DNA from: Drechslerella dactyloides
Taxonomy: Eukaryota > Ascomycota > Orbiliomycetes > Orbiliales > Orbiliaceae
Assembly: GCA_020064725.1 (NCBI GenBank)
Contig: JAGTWJ010000019.1
Coordinates: forward strand, 2,356,001 to 2,420,000
DNA length: 64,000 bases
Reading direction: 5' to 3'
Positions 12,201 to 23,000 of this stretch are shown here, piece by piece; position 1 is the first letter of the stretch, and each line of letters starts with the position of its first letter. Both the position numbers and the translations under genes were made by a program. The notes under the pieces are model-generated. The model was not told where the DNA came from, searched no databases, and was given only the letters and a program-made list of their open reading frames with translations.

Positions 12201-13128
12201 ATGGCCAAGGACAAGGACGCCGCCGCCGCCGTCAAGGACGCCTCCAAGAAGCGCAAGCGGGACGGCTCCCGGTCCCCCTCGCCCCTCGCCGACCCGTCCT
12301 CCGCGAAAGTAACAAAGTCAAAATCCGACAAGAAGGACAAGAAGGACAAGTCCGAAAAGAAGGAGAAGAAAGACAAGAAAGACAAGGCCGAGAAGAAGGA
12401 AAAGAAGGAGAAGAAAGAGAAGAAGGCGAAGGACGATGGCGCCGACGCGGCGGACACATCGATGGCCGACGCCGACGACGTCGAGGAGAAGGCGGTCAAG
12501 ATGGAGATTGACACCGTCGGAGCCACACCCGTCGTCCTCCCAGAATCGCTAGTACCCTTCGCAAAGCCGCTAGCGGAGGGCAAACTCGCAAAGAAAGTAC
12601 TCAAGACGACGAAGAAAGGTGTGCAGACCCGGTCACGTTACCTCCGGTCGTAAGCTTCTGCTAACAACCACTCGATGCAATGCAGCCGCCAAAACCAAGG
12701 CCCTAAAGCGTGGCGTCAAGGAAGTCGTCAAAGCCCTCCGCAAATCCCCCAACCACGCCGCCGCCACCGCCTCGAAACCAGACGTCAAGACCCTCCCGCT
12801 ACTAATCCTCGCCGGCGACATCTCCCCGCCGGACGTCATCTCGCACCTGCCCGTCCTCGCCGAGGACCACGGCATACCTTACGTCTTCGTCACGAGCCGC
12901 GCCGAGCTAGGCGCTGCGGGGGCGACGAAGCGGCCGACGAGCGTCGTCATGATCACGCCGGACAGCGCGGGCAAGCGACGGGCTGGAAAGAAGGACAAGA
13001 AGGGCGACGATGCAGATAAGGAGGATAAGGGGCTGGAGAAGGTCAAGGAGGACGAGGAGGAGTTCCGGAGTAGCTATAAGGACTTGATGAAGGATGTTAT
13101 GGGCGTCACAAAGGCACTGGCCGTGTAG
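12201..13128 (+). CDS. NHP2: H/ACA snoRNP core protein NHP2 (L7Ae family)
   Basis: Binds the kink-turn-like region of H/ACA guide RNAs in the nucleolus; the particle pseudouridylates rRNA and snRNA. Exons 12201-12618 and 12686-13128 (67-nt intron, CTAAC branch) give 286 residues. The L7Ae core starts with KTTKKAAKTKALKRGVKEVV, whose splice junction restores the conserved TKKAAK, and continues with LLILAGDISPPDVISHLPVL, the family signature. The C terminus has a second lysine/acid-rich stretch. Unusually, an N-terminal extension of about 140 residues precedes the core, with dense KKEKKDKK-type lysine clusters. Yeast NHP2 has only a short leader, so the length here is roughly double. This basic extension may act in nucleolar retention or RNA contact (inference). 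Confidence 0.93.
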
Positions 13129-13470
13129 AATGGGCTTGGCTATTCACACGGTATCATTGACCGATGGGGGGTATCTATATACCATGGTTGGGGTCTCTTA
13201 CCGGATATCTACATGTGATTGTGGTTCTGAACTCCTACTTTCATCCGTTCATGTTTCGCTCGTTGGTTCGGTCTGGCATTGAGAAGCATCGTGGCGCTTC
13301 TTGGTGCTAGACTATTGTTGGTCTAGGTCTAGGCTCTGTTGCTATTTTCACTCTATAGTTCAAGCTGTACAATACGTATACTCTATGTAACTTTGGTAAT
13401 TCGTACAAAAGACCCGCAAACGCCAGTCACCCGCTGGATATCGATACAACCAGTATGTACAACCAACCCA
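13129..13470. other. Convergent 3' intergenic region, no gene seen
   Basis: This 342-bp gap separates the stops of NHP2 and the PP2A activator. It is T-rich on the left, as expected of a 3' UTR, and holds no further reading frame of note. Confidence 0.6.
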
Positions 13471-14853
13471 TCAATCGAACGGCAATCTCCCAACGCTCCT
13501 TAGGGCGCCCTTCTCGCCCGCTTCCCGCGCCGCTATCGATGTAGGCACCTTGATACCACAGCACTCACCCCAGCTGCTATGCACATGCCGCATCCCCTCG
13601 CGATCCAACTGCCCCATCAGCCTCACCACCTCCTCCGCCGTCCTCCCCGCGGCCTCGCCCTCCGCTTCCGCCGCCTCCTCCGCCTCGACATCCTTCCCCA
13701 TTCCCTCCGCCGCAGGCAATATCCCGCCGAACAGAAAGTGCTGCATGACAGGCAACTTGCCCACGACCTCCTTCTCCCACATCTTGACCATGCCGACGTT
13801 TACTTTCCCCCAGCTTTTCGCAGCGGAGATGTCGTCGAGCATGGGTGAGTGCCAGCGCAGCGTTGCGGTCGTCTTGACGCTGTTCACGAAGCGGATGCAG
13901 TCGAGGTAGAGGTAGTCGTCCGCGAAGGCGGCGAGGATGTCCGGTTGGTGGATGGATAGCGGGCGTAGATGTTGGTGGTGGAAGAGCTGGGCGGAGCCGA
14001 AGACGAAGGGGAGGAACTGGTAGTCGTCGAGGCCCCAGACGCCGTGGGAGCCGGCGGGTTCGAGGTAGTATTCTTGCTGGATTGTGCGCATGATACGCAG
14101 GTAGATTGGCAGGACGTGTAGCGGGATGGAGGGGAAGGCGGCGGCCGGTAGAACGGAGAGTTGGTGGAAGCAGAGGCTGGATTTGTGGAGTGAGCATTGT
14201 AGGTGAGGGTGCGGTGGGGTTGCGAGAGCTTACAGCCAGCAGATGAAGTTGAGCTCGTGGCCGGAGCCGTAGTCGATGCGGGTGCGGTTGCCGAAGGACT
14301 CGAGGAGGTACGTTGTTAGTTCTGTAATCGCGCCGCTAGGGAGATCTAATTTCATGTCCTCGTGTATACTCTGGCTGTCCTATCGAACCGTCAGCTTCCT
14401 ACTCGTAGTCATGGAGGCTTTTATGCTGCCAACCTTCTCCAGCGCGTCGTAAAAGTTCCGGAACCCCTGGTTCCCGAACCTGCTGCCTCCATTATCCACC
14501 CTCGGATTCGACTCTACCAGCTTCTCTACTCGTGCCAGTACTGCTAGTATCGCCTTGATGACTGGCGGCTCATCCTCGTCCTTCAGTCGGCTCGACAGCG
14601 GGCGGTCCAGTGAGGCCTCGTTGAGCGATAGGACAAAGTCGAGCAGCAGCCGGTACGTAGGAGACTCGTGGAAGAGGGTCAGGTCGCCGGGTGTCACGAT
14701 CTTGCGGACAGGGGCCGTGTAGGATATCGAGGGTTTGTCGGGGAGCGTGAGTGGCGCGGAGGGCTTCGGTGGGATCGCGGGGGTGCGGTCCTGTCGCGTC
14801 TTGCGGGGAGCAGGGAGCTTGAGGTCCGCTTGCGGCATCGTTGTATCGACCAT
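13471..14853 (-). CDS. PP2A phosphatase activator / peptidyl-prolyl isomerase (PTPA family, RRD1/RRD2)
   Basis: PTPA proteins are prolyl isomerases that help activate the PP2A catalytic subunit. Exons 14853-14434, 14379-14234 and 14176-13471 (introns of 54 and 57 nt) give 423 residues. The ATG sits in a perfect GCCACCATGG context. Conserved parts in order are the FGNQGFRNFYDALEK region, DYGSGHELNFICWLLCF (residues across the second splice site), EPAGSHGVWGLDDYQFLPF (the signature loop) and LYLDCIRFVNSVK. A Glu/Ala-rich insert lies near the C terminus, and the protein ends without the long extension typical of RRD1, which leans towards RRD2. The subtype is inferred; the family is certain. It shares a 255-bp promoter region with RRP46. 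Confidence 0.95.
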
Positions 14854-15108
14854 GGTGGCTATTGATATCTCCGCCGTGATACTTGGGTTGGTGGTTCGTA
14901 GGCAGTTCAATCGATCGATGGTGAAGTCAAGATGGTGGGAACGTGGAGGTGGCGGTATCGAGCTCGAGGTTGTTAATCAACCGCGCTTGCCGCATCGGGC
15001 AATTCCTACCAAACCCGGAAATTCACGACTCAACTTTCAACTTCGCACTTCTAGCTTCTCGTCTCGAAATCCCAAAGATTGAACGCCATCATCCACGGCA
15101 TCTTCAGC
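14854..15108. promoter_or_regulatory. Compact bidirectional promoter region, PTPA / RRP46
   Basis: Only 255 bp separate the two divergent start codons, so both promoters and 5' leaders must fit here. No TATA element is evident, and it contains an ATCGATCGATGG stretch around 14910. Confidence 0.5.
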
Positions 15109-15926
15109 ATGGTGGCGCTGCCAGCTCCCGATATCGAGCTCAGCCCGCTCCCACAGGCCGACGGCTCTTGCCAGTACACCTGTCCGACCTCCCGCACGAC
15201 CGTCCTCACCGCCGTCAACGGGCCCATCGAAGTCCGCGCGAAGGACGAGCAGCCGAACAATGCCACCGTCGAGGTCATCGTCAAGCCGGGCATCGGCGTA
15301 GGCGGTACGCTCCGCCCTCTTTACCCCCCTCTCTTTACATTGCTCCATCAGCTAATCAGTATCTCGTCATAACAGGCATCCGGGAGACCCGCCTCTCGAC
15401 AATCCTGCAACAGACCCTCACGTCGCTGATCCTCACCTCCCACCACCCGCGCACCCTCATCCAAATCACCGCGCAGATACTCCAATCCGAAGACCACACA
15501 ACTTTGTCACTACTGCTCCCGCCGCTGCTAAACTGCGCCGTCTTCTCCCTCCTGCTCGCGGGCATCCCGCTGCGCACGACAGCGTGGACCGTCCACCTCG
15601 CCGTGGTGCCGCCACCCAGTGCCAGACACGACGGCGACGAAATGCAAACGGACGAAAAGAGCACAGCTACCAGCATCGTGCGGAATCCGAATAAAGCAGC
15701 CCTGTCACGGGCGTCGAGCAGCCACGTCCTCGCGTTCTCAAAGGAGGGTGAAATGCTGCTCGTCGAGTCGTTGGAGTGTACTGACGGCGCGGGTGGGGCG
15801 TCAGCCGACGGGCAAGGTTGGGATCTGGACGAGTGGTTCACCATCATGGATGAGGCGCAGAAGCTGTGCTGCGAGGATGGCGTGGCAGTGATCCGGGAGG
15901 TCCTGGCGCGGCAGAAGATATTCTGA
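15109..15926 (+). CDS. RRP46: Exosome complex component RRP46 (RNase PH-like)
   Basis: Structural RNase PH-fold subunit of the eukaryotic RNA exosome ring, acting in nuclear and cytoplasmic 3' RNA processing and decay. Exons 15109-15304 and 15376-15926 (71-nt intron ending AACAG) give 248 residues. The N-terminal fold shows LPQADGSCQY, TTVLTAVNGPIEVR and, across the splice, GIGVGGIRETRLS. The helix LSTILQQTLTSLILTSHHPRT and the LPPLLNCAVFSLLLAGIPLR strand follow, as in RRP46 proteins. A low-complexity insert with a DGDEMQTDEKS stretch precedes the last strands. I start at the ATG at 15109. The frame opens ten codons earlier only with TTG. It is divergent from PTPA and convergent with SPE3. 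Confidence 0.9.
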
Positions 15927-16171
15927 ATACAATAAGATACCTATAAACTGGCGGAATTGTACGATATTGGGCATTTTATAGACAAAAGCATGTTTTGTAA
16001 CGGTTTATACACAGCATTTAAAGACCACGCGGGTGTTTCTACTGCTATTTCGTGGAAATGCATTGGCAGTTACTTTTATCTATCCATCCATTACAGTTCG
16101 TAAGGTTATTCATTCTAGATATGCCCTACACCGTATGCCTATCGATATAATCCCCCGCTGAAAAATACACT

Positions 16172-17735
16172 CTACGCCCGCAGCTGCTTGCGCGCAAACG
16201 TCGGCAGCACAAAGCTCGCCTCGTGGATCCGCGCGTTATAGTACCGGCACAGCTTCTCCTCCTCCTCCTCAGACCACCGCCGCAGCGGCTTGGTCACATC
16301 GCGCCCTTCCTCCTTGCAGCAGACCATGAAGCCGATCTGGCCGGACGGGTAAGTCGGGATCGTCGTGTACGCGTATTCGGCAACCGGGAAGATCTTGCGA
16401 CAGTCCTTCTTGAGCCGCTCGATCAGCGACAGATGGAGCCATTGGTTCTCCGCTAGCGGACGAAAGAGTCGCGAGAGAAAATAAAAAATTAGCCTGTCGA
16501 TCCTCATTCAAAGTGCAACTGTCAAGTACGCTGGAGACGAGAGGAGAGTGTGTTATGTTTTAAAGGAGTGACAAATCCGAGGAAGAGCAGGGTGGGAAGA
16601 CAGCGTCGGCGTAAGGACCCCGGCCCAACCATCGGAAGGGCAAAAGAAGACTGCAACGGTCTTCTCGCCTGACGTCGATGAGGCCGGAAAAAGTACAAGA
16701 CGGGGTTCCCTGTCGCTGGCGCTGAGTTACTTCCCCCCGCGTTATCCTTCCTCTTTCCTTTGACCTTTTCTTCCTTTTTTCTGGTAACGACTGTCTCTTT
16801 CTCTTTTTTTGGCAGGTCTTTTTAGAAATCGCCACCATCTTCAGCGGTACAGGAAGGATGCGGGGATACACTGATTGGGATAGAGAATGGGAAACGAACA
16901 ACCTTGAGTCGTGATGACCCCTCCGTCCTGTGCGCAAATTATTAGCCGGCCACTTCCACGAATATGGGATACAGTATATACGCACTCGAAGAGCGCCCTT
17001 GAGGAGCTCAAAGTACGGAAGCTCGAACAGGGTCTCGGCAGGGCCATCCGGGTCGCTGGAGTCGGTGATGATGACATCGAACGCGTTCTTGTAGTCGGCC
17101 AGGAATTTGAACCCGTCGCCAATGTGCACGCGGACCTTGTCGTTGCTGTAGCTGCAGGACATGCCCTTCAGGTACTGCTTGGAGACGCGGATGACGGCCT
17201 CGTCAATGTCGCAGAGGACGGCCTCCTCAACGCACTCGTGCTTGACGACCTCGCGGAGCACGCCGCCGTCGCCGCCGCCGATGACGAGCACCTTCTTCGG
17301 GCACGGGTGCGACATCATGGCGAGGTGCGTGATCATCTCTTGGTAGGAGAACTCGTCGCGCTCCGTGCACTGGATGACGTTGTCGAGGACCAGCACGTTG
17401 CCGTAGTCGGTGCTCTCGAAGACCAGGACCTGGGGTGTCGTTAGTAGTGGAAGGCAGGAGAGGCGATGAGGTGACGCACATCCTGGTAGAGGGACTTCTC
17501 GTGGTGCAGGATCTTCTTGACCTTGAGGGTCATGGCCTGGCCGGACCACATGTCATTGATCTCGCGGAACCATCTGCGAAAGTCGGTCGTCGGTTAGTGG
17601 CGGGGTAGTCCCTACACGCCTGCAAGAGGGCGACATACCCATCTGCAGAGAGTCAGCGAGCTTCTTCAGCGACGGGATCGCGGGGATCTTACCAACGATG
17701 GTGGGGTGAGTGAGGGGCTTTGCTTCTTCAGACAT
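16172..17735 (-). CDS. SPE3: Spermidine synthase, six exons including a 4-nt microexon
   Basis: Transfers an aminopropyl group from decarboxylated S-adenosylmethionine to putrescine. Exons 17735-17693, 17642-17639, 17573-17480, 17429-16986, 16927-16903 and 16452-16172 total 891 nt, giving 296 residues. Key parts are DGWFREINDMW, QCTERDEFSYQEMITHLA, VIGGGDGGVLREV (dcSAM binding), DVIITDSSDPDGPAE (catalytic Asp) and TTIPTYPSGQIGFMVC. The conserved Asp-Gly before Trp is recovered only if the 4-nt exon ATGG is used; skipping it shifts the frame. Both flanking introns (50 and 65 nt) have good branch sites (CTGAC and CTAAC) and CAG acceptors. A 25-nt exon encodes DGGVITTQ and is followed by a 450-nt intron. 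Family identity is certain and the splicing model is strongly supported by frame and conservation. Confidence 0.97.
16645..16665. repeat. Short inverted repeat in the 450-nt SPE3 intron
   Basis: A 7-bp stem (AGAAGAC / GTCTTCT) around a 7-nt loop lies in the middle of the long intron. It may be chance, and no function is implied. Confidence 0.4.
17639..17642 (-). other. SPE3: 4-nt microexon of SPE3
   Basis: The four bases ATGG complete the Asp codon begun in exon 1 and start the Gly codon finished in exon 3. They lie between a CTGCAG acceptor and a GTATGT donor. Confidence 0.85.
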
Positions 17736-18627
17736 GGCGGGCAGTCGATGGACACAGCGACGGTTGTACGATCGAGCGAGCGTGAGCGATGGAGATCCAG
17801 ATCTCTATTATACTTGACAAGTTAGAAGAAAAAGAAGACCAATTCAACAAAATGGCGGTTGAGGAGAACAGATAAAACTCACCAGCGAGAAGCAGCGGAC
17901 AGCAGGCACAAGAGCAAACCGGCGATGGTGTCTTGAGAAGAATTGAGTTTTAATGCCCCCCCGCGACCCTTTTAAGGCGCCAATGTATCTTCCTCGCATC
18001 CACTCCCGCTGCCTGCCTGAAAATTCAAAATTTTCATCCCGCGCGACTTTTTTTTTGTCTCGCCGGCGCTGCAGGGCGAGGGGGCTAGCACTAGAAGAGC
18101 TGCCCCGCTATCCGATTGGCGCGGGTACTGACGTATGCGGTATATTTCTGCACGTCAGGTGGAGCTCTGCGCGACATGGGTCTGCGTATTCCTGTTGCGG
18201 CATGTGCTGGTGCCTATGCATTGAGCGCTACGGCTTCAATTGGAGTATCGCGACTTCATTCAATGCTCGAAGACATGATCACGGAGATACGCTGGTATTC
18301 ACTTCGCCATGTCGGAACTCTGCATCTCGAAATTTTGCTGTCGAAGAATGCAACACTGTCAACGCAATCATCTGTCCACCATCTTCAGATCTTAGTGTTT
18401 CGCAAACGAGTATGTTCTCTGGAATAACTCCTTGAACCTATTAATCTATTACATATCGAAGGATCCGGCACTTTTACCACATAGACACATATCTAGACAA
18501 AACTCGCATGATTGTCCTAAACGTATGTACTCATAATCCATGCCAGTAAAGTACACCTGATAGAATGCACATCTCCAAACTCCACAGTCCCCATTGCAAA
18601 AAACAAACGACACACCCACAATACCCA
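17736..18627. other. SPE3 upstream region and F-box 3' flank
   Basis: This 0.9 kb holds the SPE3 promoter and leader, with a T9 run near 18050. The 3' end of the F-box gene lies at the right. No credible gene. Confidence 0.5.
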
Positions 18628-20055
18628 TCAATCCATAATCAAGTACGGCCCACCCTTCCAGTGCCCCCGCACACTCACAACCCCGACAACCCCCTCCTCG
18701 AACGCCCGCTTGCCAATCTCAAGCAGCTCGCCCGCCGGCAATCCGTCACAGAGCCGTGTATACCGCTGCTGCACGCTCGGTCCGCCGGCGCCGGCGCCGA
18801 AACAGGATGCATCATACGGTATTCGGAGCGCCACCCGCGTCATCTTCTCGCGCGTCCGCACCGTTGCGGGTATTTCTTCCCGCTGCTTTTCGTCCTCGAG
18901 GGTCGGTGTGGCGGGTAAACTGAACGACGGCGGCGGGAGGGGTATGCCTGAGATGCCGCGGGTGTCAGATGCAGCGTTAGCGTCGGACGGCGGCGTTGGG
19001 ATGTCCGGGACGCGGATTGGAAGTAAGGTGGGTGAGCCTGGCGGTGTCGGCAGCGTGGAGGCGGAGGTGGTGGGAGGGTGGAAGAGCTCGCTGCATATCT
19101 TGTTAGTGTAGAGGTCCAGCGTGCGAAGGTTTACGCAGCGGCGGATAGCGGGACATAGGTGTTCGGTCGGTGAGATGTCCATGAGCTCGTGCCGGCTACC
19201 TTCGCCGTCGCCGTCGGCGTCCCTGTCTGTTGGGTTGTAGGCGGTGTGGAGGCGTGATTTTATGATGTCGAGGGATAGATGGTGCAAATTGTGGCCATAT
19301 GCGGCTAGGAGAGCGCGTGTGTTTGCGAGGGTTATGGCGGTGCAGGAGCGGACGGACAGCGTGCGGAGGGTGCGTGTGGATGCGACAATGGAGCGGAGGA
19401 GAGCGTCGTCGAGAGTGGACAGCGATGCGAGTTCCAGCTTGTCGAGGGAGGCGAATGCGCCGACGGGTAGCTCGGCGTGTTTTCGTACCGCTGTGTCGGC
19501 GCGGGAAGTGACGCCGTCGAGCGTCAGACTTTTCAAAGCTGGGAGAGCGGCCAGCCGCTGCACGAGACCGTCGATGGGGTCTGCGAGCTCCCATTTCCCG
19601 TTCCTGACAGCGACGGACTGCAGCGTAGCATGTCCGTTCTTTTCCAGCATCTTGTCAACGGTGGTGAAGGCACCCGGAAAGTCGGCCGTGATAGCCTTGA
19701 GGCCGGGCATGTATCCCGCCAGCGTTGCTACAGCCGCGAAGACATCGTCGTGCGGCTGCTGTTCGTGCTGCTGCTCGACAGTGACTATAGCGCCGATGCT
19801 GTCCCACCGCAGCACGAGCCGCTTGACGTACACGCCGACGGTCTCCGCGACACCGCTGTCAACGAGGTGGTGGAGCGCAGCAACGCTCTTGACGGAGATG
19901 CTGTCGAAGAGGTAGGGCATGCATATCGCGCGCAGTTTGCGGTTCGTCAGCGCGAGGCCGCGCAGGGCGGGCTTGGAAGGTAGATGACCAAGGATCGCGA
20001 GGAGGAGTTCGGCGGGGAGGGCGGTCAGCGAGCGGGTGTCGCAGTCTGTCGCCAT
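18628..20055 (-). CDS. F-box protein, probable SCF substrate receptor
   Basis: Single-exon gene of 475 residues. The F-box is at about residues 9-50 (LTALPAELLLAILGHLPSK ... LTNRKLRAICMPYLFDSI), the segment that docks on SKP1 in SCF ubiquitin ligases. The next ~250 residues show irregular leucine-rich strands (LKSLTLDGV, LDKLELASLSTLDDALL, LRTLSVRSCTAITLANTRAL, LRTLDLYTNKICSELF). This suggests a degenerate LRR that would bind a target. A Pro/Ser-rich linker follows, and a short C-terminal domain ends in a tail resembling GHWKGGPYLIMD. I place the start at the ATG at 20055; the frame is open to 20202 but begins there with GTG. The substrate is unknown. Confidence 0.85.
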   Translation of the reverse strand: MATDCDTRSLTALPAELLLAILGHLPSKPALRGLALTNRKLRAICMPYLFDSISVKSVAALHHLVDSGVAETVGVYVKRLVLRWDSIGAIVTVEQQHEQQPHDDVFAAVATLAGYMPGLKAITADFPGAFTTVDKMLEKNGHATLQSVAVRNGKWELADPIDGLVQRLAALPALKSLTLDGVTSRADTAVRKHAELPVGAFASLDKLELASLSTLDDALLRSIVASTRTLRTLSVRSCTAITLANTRALLAAYGHNLHHLSLDIIKSRLHTAYNPTDRDADGDGEGSRHELMDISPTEHLCPAIRRCVNLRTLDLYTNKICSELFHPPTTSASTLPTPPGSPTLLPIRVPDIPTPPSDANAASDTRGISGIPLPPPSFSLPATPTLEDEKQREEIPATVRTREKMTRVALRIPYDASCFGAGAGGPSVQQRYTRLCDGLPAGELLEIGKRAFEEGVVGVVSVRGHWKGGPYLIMD

Positions 20056-23000
20056 GTCGTGACGTTCAAATGTGTATTTGCGATATTGGCGTGAATGGAG
20101 GAATGTCGTGATATCGTGGTGAGTTGGGTGTTGGATTGTGGATTTCCAGAATGGTGTCAATTGACGTAATGCGAAACCGCTGTATCGATACCCAGCCGAC
20201 ACTCCAGATAGTCCCTAATCCGTCCGTGATATAATTCTGATGCCGTGCGGTTCGAGGTTATAGGATGGATGAATATGAAGGGAGTTTAATATTGCCGGAG
20301 CCCGCTGTCGAGCTTTACTATATTTTGATCACCCAGCGCAGGCGGCTGGGAATATATACACCACAGATCAGAAAGGCGACCGGCATATAAAAATCATCCA
20401 CACGACTGGGCATGCCAGAAATGGTGCAATTCACGTCACCGCTCAGCTCATTCCCCCTCTTAATCCACATTCCTGCTTCCACTTACTCGCACACAGCATA
20501 ACCACCATGTGTGCCAGTTATTCCACTCGGCCCATCCCGATTAAATTTCACCAGCTGGATGTCCGGACGAAACGGCCAAGCGAGCTCGCGCGGATCAGCG
20601 ACCGGCGGCCAATAACCCTGCGCTGCCTCGACAGGGAACCCACCTCGCCGTCCAGCGATGGCAAACAGGAAAAAAAAAAAAAAACTTCTGTATCACGCAC
20701 ACGATACAATGATTTTGAACCTGCAATTTCGGTCGCTGTGCTAACGACCGAAAGCTGTCCGGCTCGGACAGCCGGGAACCGTCCGTTGGCCGACCTCGCT
20801 GCGCGGCAGTTCGCTCATACCTGAGCGAGCGAGCATATACGAAGCGTGGGGAGGGCGGTGGAAGCCAGCAGCTCGATCCGGCTGGAGCGCGACGCACGCA
20901 CAACTACAATCTGGTTAGCATCAGTGTGAGGTTGGTTTTGCCAATATATATTCGTACTACATTGTTCGCCCACGCTAACTGTTCTAATTCGTGGGGAGGC
21001 ATTTCCTGCGCTACTACCCAACATGGGTACATTGCTAGTTATTCCCAGTGCGCCAGTCGCAGTCTCACTGGAAACTTACATATACGACGGTAAATTCAAT
21101 TCGATTCGGGTCGATTCTTACTACCACTGATTCGAGAGAGGTCATGCGCCCGCCCGCACAGGACGTAAATGCGCTCACGTTGATCGGTACATAACACGAC
21201 CGACCACGACTGCCGACAGCTCGAGTCAGCCCTAGCTCATTACCGACCGAAATATTTAGTACCAAGTCCATGTATGAATGCAGCACACCCCACCGACGCA
21301 TAGGAAACGCCCGGGCTTCCCCACACTACTAGACTCTAATTTGGACTTTTGACTCCGACTTCCCTGCTGGTTGGTTCCTGCCGGTCCGACGGGCTGAGTT
21401 TGGGGTGGTTGTGTTAATCCGGGGTATACCCGCAGGTCTGATCAGCTGGCGTGCTGCATTAAGCTTAAACTCGACCGCATATTAGCCGTCAACCGATTTT
21501 TTTTCTCTATTATCCTTCGGTGGATATTTCCATGTCGACGAGGCTGTATATTGATTTTTGTGGGTGGGTTCGAGGATTGGCATATTGGAGGGACTTGGAG
21601 CATGCGTGGAGTGCAGAATGCTAGCTTGCACAAGAGAGAAGAATTGGAAATGCGGGGAAATGTTTTGACCCCCATACCTTGAGCTCCGAATGCAAGAAAA
21701 TTTTCGTCCTGCACGAACATCTGCAATGCCACTACGATACTTGAAAACGAAGTGCTTGCCAGACTACTTAATTAGTATGTGCGTGTCGTCAAGCAGAGCT
21801 CCGCCTGTAATCTACGATATTCGGCAATCTGGTTCGCGTGACAATTATAAATTCATTGCAATTCGACAATTAATCGCCAACATGACGTCGCGAGACGGAC
21901 AGCTGTTTTTCTGCAGACGACACCAATCAGTCGTGCAGTGCAGCCACTCCTCGCAAGCTAAGGATGGCGTCCGGTTCACAAGACAAACAGCCAGTGCACT
22001 GCTGTGTAACTTCATTTCTCGCTCGCGAACACGATATCCCACCGTCTGGTGCCCTCGTGGACAAACCGGCAACCGACCCGCTGGGCGCGGACTGTCTCCG
22101 TAGCACCTATAAGACGATCCGATTACCAATTTGTACGACGTAAAGGCAAGATCAATTCGAATTCTCTGGGCTGTGTAATTGTTACCCTGGGTGTTATATT
22201 AATATTGGCGAACGCTGACCCAGCAGCTAGCTAAGATCTTAAGAGCCGACCTGGATATTTCGATATTGGTCTCGACCCCGAGATTACCTGGATATAGTAG
22301 CTAAGTAATATTGATTTTATATTGCAAGCCAGGGCAGCGTCCCCCGCGACCGTCAATGCATTACCAAGTATTGCGAGTTGGTAAGGTACTCGCCCAACGA
22401 TCCGTCATGCGCGCATATGATGGGTGCGAAGAAGCTAGTCTCGAGTCCAGACTTGCCTGAAGATTATGAAGAAGCGGGCGCGCCGAATCTCACGATCTGG
22501 CTCCTTCCAACCTCGTGCGCGCAATTATATACTATGGATATATAATGTATACACAACATCCGCAGATGCATAAGTATATATATGAACTGCACATATAGAC
22601 CAACAATGCAAGCGCTGCTCGCACCTGTCGAAACAGGATAGGTGCGTCGACCATCGAATCGCACATTCTACAATTATTCCCTCCATCCGGCCAGCCTACT
22701 GCCTACCTACTTGTAGTTATCCAGCTTGATCATTCGCACACTAGCTAGCTCTGGTCTTAGTCTTGAGCGTACTCAGTCTGTTGCTGTTGTTTGTTTACAT
22801 TTTGTTCGTTCTGAATTCGAACGGTGGACTAGGTAGCTACCTTTACCCGCCCGCCCGCCGGTCTAGCCTCAGTTCACGATCGAGCTAGATCGCAAATAGT
22901 CAATGAATACGTAATGAATAGGATCATGGGGGTACGCATCCCAAGTATACTACGTAGCAGTGCTGTAATCATGAGGCCAGACCGCATATGTATACATGCA

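Noticed and set aside
16560..17549. 330-codon continuous frame across SPE3 exons and introns
   Set aside because: It is exon 4 read into introns 4 and 5; the conserved downstream SPE3 sequence is reached only by splicing.
20200..20300. GGTTCGAGG-type box near 20250 checked as a possible tRNA
   Set aside because: No matching A-box, acceptor stem or anticodon arm could be folded around it.
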